From assembly GCA_003135575.1 (NCBI GenBank), contig PLCG01000041.1, forward strand, positions 21,329 to 30,734: 9,406 nucleotides of DNA, given 5' to 3'. Numbering within the stretch: the first letter of the stretch is position 1; every line of letters begins with the position of its first letter. A program made the position numbers and the translations under genes. The notes beneath the pieces are model-generated. The model was not told where the DNA came from and searched no databases. It saw nothing but the letters and a program-made list of their open reading frames with translations. Origin of the DNA: Nitrososphaerota archaeon. Its GTDB lineage: Archaea; Thermoproteota; Nitrososphaeria; Nitrososphaerales; Gagatemarchaeaceae. Of this stretch, positions 5,496-9,406 are shown piece by piece.

Positions 5496-6548
5496 GTGGG
5501 ACAGAAGGAAGAAGCAAGGGCGGTCAGGGACAAAAAGGCCAAGAAGTATCTCAGATATCCTGAGAAAGCGATCGAGGTAGGACCGAAGAGCGTTTCCGAA
5601 CTCTTGGACGCGATGGCCCAGACTGGCTTCCAGGGCAAGAGGCTCGGCGAGGCAGCGAGGATCTGGACCGAGATGGTCCAGCAAAAGGGACTCACGATAT
5701 TCATGGGGTATGCGGGCTCGATGAGCACGACGGGAATGTGGAAGATAGTGAGATGGCTCATCGAGAACCGCTACATCGACGTTCTGGTTAGCACGGGCGC
5801 AAACATCTCTGAGGACATCTTCGAGGCCATGGGCCATTCCTACTACCAGGGCACCTGGATGGCCAACGACGAGGACCTCCTCGACGCGAAGATAGACAGG
5901 TTCTACGACATCTACGCGGACGAATACGACTACCGCGAGCTGGAGGGCCTCATCAAGAAGTTCGCGAGCACGCTCGACGCGAACAAGGTCTACTCCACGA
6001 GGGAGTTCTTGAACCTCTTCGGCAAGTACCAGTTCGAGAAGGGCATCAAGAGCATCACAGCGGCGGCGTGGAAGAACAAAGTGCCGATCTATTCACCCGG
6101 TTTGATCGACAGCGGCTACGGGGTCGCGCTCAGCCTTCTCAAGCGCGAGGGGAAGCTCATCAGGCTCGACCAGACGCAGGACATGGAGGAGCTCGGCCAG
6201 ATCGCAGAGAGGACGAAGAGGACAGGGGTGGTCTACATCGGCGGTGGAGTCCCGAAGGACACGATCCAGCTCGCCACGATAATAAAATCGCTCTCCGAGG
6301 GAGGGGAGGAAGAGACGCCCCACGATTACGCAATCCAGATCACCACAGACTCGCCCCAGTGGGGGGGTCTCTCAGGCTGCACCCTCGAGGAGGCGATCAG
6401 CTGGGGGAAGATAGCCGCGGACTCGAAGAGGAGCGTGGTCTACTGCGACGCGACGCTGGCTCTCCCGCTTATCGCGCACGCGATGAACGAGAAGGTCAAG
6501 TCGAGAAAGGACCCGCCCGACCTGCGCTGGGTCTTCAAGAACAAGTGA
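5496..6548 (+). CDS. Deoxyhypusine synthase family protein (DHS-like subgroup)
   Basis: True deoxyhypusine synthase uses spermidine and NAD to modify a lysine of aIF5A. This 350-residue protein has the family fold: GYAGSMSTTGMWKIVRWLI (71-89), DVLVSTGANISEDIFEAMGH (95-114), VPIYSPGLIDSGYG (196-209), YIGGGVPKD (247-255) and EEAISWGKI (298-306). K305 corresponds to the catalytic K329 of human DHS, and E299 to human E323. However, human H288 is replaced by D255 (GGGVPKD instead of GGGVVKH), and the human DGSDSG segment is replaced by QWGGLSG (288-294), putting L292 at the D316 position. That pattern is like the DHS-like proteins found widely in bacteria, so the substrate may not be aIF5A and could be another polyamine reaction such as homospermidine synthesis. 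The GTG start at 5496 fits a TATA box about 26 bp upstream. It lies 37 bp after glmS and converges on the next gene. Confidence 0.9.
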   Translation: MGQKEEARAVRDKKAKKYLRYPEKAIEVGPKSVSELLDAMAQTGFQGKRLGEAARIWTEMVQQKGLTIFMGYAGSMSTTGMWKIVRWLIENRYIDVLVSTGANISEDIFEAMGHSYYQGTWMANDEDLLDAKIDRFYDIYADEYDYRELEGLIKKFASTLDANKVYSTREFLNLFGKYQFEKGIKSITAAAWKNKVPIYSPGLIDSGYGVALSLLKREGKLIRLDQTQDMEELGQIAERTKRTGVVYIGGGVPKDTIQLATIIKSLSEGGEEETPHDYAIQITTDSPQWGGLSGCTLEEAISWGKIAADSKRSVVYCDATLALPLIAHAMNEKVKSRKDPPDLRWVFKNK

Positions 6549-6550
6549 CC

Positions 6551-6565
6551 CTCGCTCACGGCGAG
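6551..6565. repeat. Short hairpin at the convergent gene junction
   Basis: CTCGC-TCACG-GCGAG is a perfect 5-bp stem with a 5-nt loop, with CCC/GGG on the flanks allowing extension after a small bulge. It spans the 7-bp gap between the stop of the DHS-like gene and the stop of the convergent membrane-anchored gene. It might help end transcription in both directions, but no T-rich tract follows on either strand, so a terminator role is doubtful. Confidence 0.25.
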
Positions 6566-8208
6566 TAGGGCCCTATCACGAGGCTCCCGAACCCGGTGGA
6601 GTTCCTCAAGAGCGCGAGGTAGCTTGTAGAGTTTAGGACGAGGAAGGACGGCTGGATCATCTCAGGCTCCAGCGGCTTTGAGTTCGAGAGCGAGTAGAAC
6701 GACTGCGGCGAAAAGTCGATGGACTTCTGGAGGGTCATCGAGGAGTCGTAGACCTTCACCTGGCTGTCGGCTATGGCGAAGAGGAGCCCCCCGGCCCAGA
6801 GGAGCTTGAAGGCAGGGATCCCGATGTTGTAGAATGTCCCACTCCCGCCTCCTGAGGCGGACATCACCTCCACCTGCTGCGAGGAGGGGATCGAGAGGTA
6901 GACCCGTGTGCCATCGGTCGCGACCCCCGTGTATCCCGTCGAGTCAAGGACCGTGCTGGTCAGGATCGCCCCTGTCGAGGACGAGAGCACGATCAGGTAC
7001 GGGTTCGACCCCGAGTACGGGCCGCCGAAGTATGTCGTCTGTGACCAGTGGGCTACCGAGAAGACCGATGCGACGACTCCGGAGCCCGCGGCCGACCCTA
7101 TGAGCGACTCCGGGTAATAGTCGCAGAGGTTCAGGAAGACCGGCACCGCCCATACGTTCTGGACACCCTGGGCGCCGTCCGAGTACGCGAATATCATCAC
7201 CACGTTCCCGCGTGGGTTCGAGCACCCATAACCCCCGGGGTTCCCGCCGGCCACGAAGAGGTAGATCTGGTTGCTATCGGAGCTGGCAAAGCTGAAGGCG
7301 TCTCCTTGCACGGTCGCTCCCGAGAGCCCGCTAGAAGAGAAGAACCAGCCGTCGTAGTATCCGTAGAGGCCACCCGTCCCCTTCTGGACGGGCTGCGAGC
7401 CCGCTGGGAGCGGCGGCTGGTCGTTGTCGGGAAACTGCACCTCTAGTTGGTAATAGAGCCGCAGCAGCCTCATCGAGTAGGTCGACGTCGAGGTCCCTGA
7501 AGAAGAGAGCCTGTAGAGGTTCGAGGTGAACTGGTCTCCATAGTAGCCGTCGGAGACGTAGACGCCTCCGTCCGTCAGAGGGAAGACATCCGTGACCTCT
7601 CCCTGCCCTGCGTTGAAAGACCACAGCTGCGTCCCTCTCGACGAGGAGTAGGCGAAAGCCGAAGGACCGGTGGAAAGGAAGAAGCGCGTCGGGTCGGCAG
7701 GGTTCTGGTAGATCTGGGCGTCGACTCCCGGCCCGGCGAGCGCCGCCGCGAGGGTCTTCCAGTTCCCGCCGGACGGCGAGGACCCGGAGGGCGTGGAGGC
7801 GAAGACGTTGCCGAGGCTAGTCACCACGGCGACGGAGGAGGGGAACGGAGGGATGGCTCTCGTGCTGACGATGACCGACCCCCCCACGGCGACGGACTGC
7901 TTCACGGGGAGCTGCCGCGACATGCTCGAGTTCTGCTCTAGGAGGAACGAGATGCCCGAGGGGATCAAGCCGTCGTTGAAGATCGTCACGTTGCCACCTC
8001 GGGAGATCCCGACCTTCAGGTGCTCGAGCGACCTCATCTGGACGACCTGGCCTGCCTGTTGCGCCGCAACCTCGGCCCCTTGGCTCGAGGAGAGGGAGAT
8101 GGAGATGGCCTGGAGGGACGCGATGACGAGAAGATAGATCATGATGAACCCGTAGACGGAGCTGAGCGCGGATCGCGCTCTCCGGCGGCGACGCCAAGAC
8201 GGCTTCAC
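6556..8208 (-). CDS. Membrane-anchored extracellular beta-propeller-like protein, function unknown
   Basis: 550 residues, not recognised as a named family. The N-terminus is strongly basic (RRRRRAR at 6-12), followed by a hydrophobic segment at about 18-40 (SVYGFIMIYLLVIASLQAI). This resembles an uncleaved signal anchor or an archaeal pilin-like N-terminus, with the rest outside the cell. Residues about 64-115 look like a small beta domain (LKVGISRGGNVTIFNDGLIP). From about 120 to 545 the sequence is Gly/Ser/Thr/Tyr-rich with repeated strand-like units (GGVYVSDGYYG, GTRVYLSIPSSQQVEV, GGLLFAIADSQVKVYDSS), like blades of a PQQ/WD40-type propeller. Four N-glycosylation sequons (N73, N93, N526, N536) and two cysteines (C329, C362) fit a secreted domain. 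The start is GTG at 8208, at the expected position 24-26 bp from a TATA box. It is convergent with the DHS-like gene and divergent from the CoxG-like gene. Confidence 0.8.
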   Translation of the reverse strand: MKPSWRRRRRARSALSSVYGFIMIYLLVIASLQAISISLSSSQGAEVAAQQAGQVVQMRSLEHLKVGISRGGNVTIFNDGLIPSGISFLLEQNSSMSRQLPVKQSVAVGGSVIVSTRAIPPFPSSVAVVTSLGNVFASTPSGSSPSGGNWKTLAAALAGPGVDAQIYQNPADPTRFFLSTGPSAFAYSSSRGTQLWSFNAGQGEVTDVFPLTDGGVYVSDGYYGDQFTSNLYRLSSSGTSTSTYSMRLLRLYYQLEVQFPDNDQPPLPAGSQPVQKGTGGLYGYYDGWFFSSSGLSGATVQGDAFSFASSDSNQIYLFVAGGNPGGYGCSNPRGNVVMIFAYSDGAQGVQNVWAVPVFLNLCDYYPESLIGSAAGSGVVASVFSVAHWSQTTYFGGPYSGSNPYLIVLSSSTGAILTSTVLDSTGYTGVATDGTRVYLSIPSSQQVEVMSASGGGSGTFYNIGIPAFKLLWAGGLLFAIADSQVKVYDSSMTLQKSIDFSPQSFYSLSNSKPLEPEMIQPSFLVLNSTSYLALLRNSTGFGSLVIGPYSP

Positions 8209-8227
8209 GGGGGATGAAGCGCGCTCA

Positions 8228-8237
8228 GTATTTAGCC
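8228..8237 (-). promoter_or_regulatory. Candidate TATA box of the propeller gene (leaderless)
   Basis: The minus strand reads GCTAAATACT, with its centre near 8232. A start 26 bp downstream would be at about 8206, coinciding with the GTG start codon at 8208, so a leaderless message is predicted. This supports the unusual start codon. Confidence 0.45.
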
Positions 8238-8276
8238 GACCATGCGCCTGTCGGTCGAGGCGCCCCGCCCCGCCAA

Positions 8277-8287
8277 AGGATTTATCC
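8277..8287 (+). promoter_or_regulatory. Candidate TATA box of the CoxG-like gene
   Basis: AAGGATTTATCC contains a TATA-like element (ATTTATC) centred near 8282. A start about 26 bp downstream would be near 8308, leaving a leader of about 13 nt before the GTG at 8321. It shares the 112-bp divergent region with the promoter of the propeller gene. Confidence 0.4.
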
Positions 8288-8320
8288 CCGGTCGACTCAG
8301 GCTCGGACAGGTTTCAGCGA

Positions 8321-8767
8321 GTGCACTACGAAGGCTCTTTTGAGGTCCCTGTGAAGAAGGAGAAGGTCTACGACTTCGTGATGGACCCGACGAGGATCAC
8401 CTCGATCTTTCCAGACGTCCAGGACGTCAAAGTGATCGACGAGAACAACTTCTCGTTGAAGGCGAAGGTTGGGATCTCCTTCATCAGGGGCATGATGGAC
8501 GTGAAGATGAGCATAGTCGAGAGGAAGCCGCCCACGTTCGCGAGCATGAAGGCCAAGGGCAACGGGATGAGCAGCTCGGTGGAGCTCGAGAACACGTTCA
8601 CGATGGAGGACGCCCCCGGAGGGTCAGGCACTTTGGTGAGGTGGGCTGCAGACGCCAAGATCTCGGGCTTGATGGCAAGCGTCGGGTCTCGGCTCGTCGA
8701 CGCGGCGGCGCAGAAGTACGTCTCCGAGATAATCGGGTCCCTAAAAGAGAAGCTCTCCGCTTCCTAG
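8321..8767 (+). CDS. coxG: CoxG-like SRPBCC protein (carbon monoxide dehydrogenase subunit G family)
   Basis: 148 residues, the usual length for a single-domain SRPBCC (Bet v1-like) protein. It opens with the CoxG-type pattern YEGSFEVPVKKEKVYDFVMD (3-22), then ITSIFPDVQDVKVID (26-40), a central beta-sheet segment (FSLKAKVGISFIRG, 44-57) and a long C-terminal helix (AAQKYVSEIIGSLKEKL, 129-145) preceded by ASVGSRLVDA. CoxG proteins accompany molybdenum CO dehydrogenases, bind hydrophobic ligands or quinone, and help couple or recruit the enzyme to the membrane; they are not catalytic subunits of the hydroxylase. The neighbouring convergent gene encodes such a hydroxylase large subunit, which supports the assignment, although SRPBCC proteins have other roles. 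The start is GTG at 8321, with a TATA-like box upstream. Its stop overlaps that of the neighbour. Confidence 0.85.
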   Translation: MHYEGSFEVPVKKEKVYDFVMDPTRITSIFPDVQDVKVIDENNFSLKAKVGISFIRGMMDVKMSIVERKPPTFASMKAKGNGMSSSVELENTFTMEDAPGGSGTLVRWAADAKISGLMASVGSRLVDAAAQKYVSEIIGSLKEKLSAS

Positions 8768-9406
8768 CCGTTCCGGCTCATAAGCGACCTTAGGTAGCCC
8801 GGCGACGCGGGCATCTTATCCACGACGACATTGAAGCTCGCGAGCGCGTCCTCGACCGCGTTCATTATCGTCGGGGTGGCCGCGATGGTCCCCGCTTCGC
8901 CTATCCCCTTGACGCCGAGCAGGTTAGAGTCGGTGGGGGTCTCGGTCGTCCCCCACACTATCTGCGGGAACATCTCTGCGGACGGGATGAGGTAGTCAGC
9001 CAGGGTCGTGCTAAGCGGCTGGCCGTTCGCGTCGTTCACGACGTCCTCGAGAAGCGCTTGGCCAATCCCCTGGACGACGCCGCCGTGCACCTGCCCCTCG
9101 ACGATCAGCGGGTTGATGATCATGCCTGCGTCGTCCACGCCGAAGTACTTCAGTAGCTTCACGACCCCGGACTCGCGGTCCACCTCCACGAGGGCGATGT
9201 GGTTCCCGAATGGGTACGTGTTGCTCTTCGGCGCGTACGCGCTGTAGGCGAAGAGGGTCGTCTCCATACCCCGGGGGATCGAGTACGTGTCGTACGCGAA
9301 GGCCGCGACCTCGGTGAACTTGAGCCTCTTCGACGGCTGGTCCTCGCGATAGATCTGGCCCTTGCTGAAGACCATCCTCGCGGCTGACCTCGCGCCGAAG
9401 TTGTGT
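8764..9406 (-). CDS. Molybdenum hydroxylase large subunit (CO/aldehyde/xanthine dehydrogenase family), C-terminal part
   Basis: About 214 C-terminal residues of a protein that normally has 750-800; the 5' part is beyond the window edge. The reading frame continues upstream of the internal ATG at 9375 to the edge (HNFGARSAAR), so the gene is truncated by the window and not broken. The molybdopterin-cytosine-dinucleotide-binding domain is clear: FGNHIALVEVDRESGVVKL, then VDDAGMIINPLIVEGQVHGG, VVQGIGQALLE, TLADYLIPSA and GVKGIGEAGTIAATPTIMNA. The Glu in GIGEAGT (codon at 8896-8898) is at the catalytic glutamate position that activates the Mo-bound water in this family. The GEAGT context is common in aldehyde/xanthine-type and form II CoxL-like enzymes. 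The active-site loop that separates true form I CO dehydrogenase is not in the window, so the substrate cannot be told. Its 3' end overlaps the CoxG-like gene. Confidence 0.93.
   Translation of the reverse strand, partial: HNFGARSAARMVFSKGQIYREDQPSKRLKFTEVAAFAYDTYSIPRGMETTLFAYSAYAPKSNTYPFGNHIALVEVDRESGVVKLLKYFGVDDAGMIINPLIVEGQVHGGVVQGIGQALLEDVVNDANGQPLSTTLADYLIPSAEMFPQIVWGTTETPTDSNLLGVKGIGEAGTIAATPTIMNAVEDALASFNVVVDKMPASPGYLRSLMSRNG

Noticed and set aside
8239..8258. Weak inverted repeat (CCGAC...GTCGG) between the propeller and CoxG-like genes
   Set aside because: Arms of only 5 bp in GC-rich DNA are expected by chance; there is no further symmetry.
1..9406. tRNA or rRNA genes, CRISPR arrays, insertion sequences
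   Set aside because: Reading both strands showed no cloverleaf with TTCRA-type arms, no regularly spaced repeats and no transposase or terminal inverted repeats.

Overview
The window is archaeal. It carries the archaeal ribosomal/RNA polymerase cluster rps13-rps4-rps11-rpoD, a deoxyhypusine synthase family gene, and genes preceded by TATA-like boxes about 25 bp from likely transcription starts, several of which coincide with the start codon (leaderless). The DNA is GC-rich and densely packed, with no gene-free stretch over 300 bases. The style of S13, S4 and S11 and the presence of a CO/xanthine dehydrogenase-type gene with a CoxG-like partner suggest a member of the TACK archaea, perhaps near Nitrososphaeria (Thaumarchaeota) or Caldarchaeales. 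That placement is an inference and is weak.

Layout. Minus strand, 1-2243: RNA polymerase subunit D (3' end outside the window), uS11, uS4 and uS13, in transcription order rps13 > rps4 > rps11 > rpoD. Minus strand, 2299-3514: a winged-helix protein followed 7 bp later by a small two-helix membrane protein. A 159-bp divergent intergenic region follows, with two promoters and a nested inverted repeat. Plus strand, 3674-6548: glmS, then a deoxyhypusine synthase-like gene. Minus strand, 6556-8208: a membrane-anchored, probably extracellular beta-propeller-like protein. Plus strand, 8321-8767: a CoxG/SRPBCC protein. It converges on, and overlaps by 4 bp, the 3' end of a molybdenum hydroxylase large subunit (8764 to the window edge, minus strand).

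How the genes may work together. The ribosomal cluster is ordinary core machinery. The part most worth attention is 2555-5458. There a winged-helix DNA-binding domain is joined to a region with S-layer-like motifs and ends in a textbook EF-hand calcium loop. The gene is divergent from glmS, the entry enzyme for UDP-GlcNAc and so for surface glycans, across a palindrome-bearing control region. A calcium- or envelope-responsive regulator of amino-sugar supply is a testable hypothesis, not a demonstrated fact. The deoxyhypusine synthase-like enzyme keeps the catalytic lysine but differs at other active-site positions, so its substrate is open. The last two genes belong to a molybdenum hydroxylase (CO, aldehyde or xanthine dehydrogenase) system whose remainder lies beyond the right edge.
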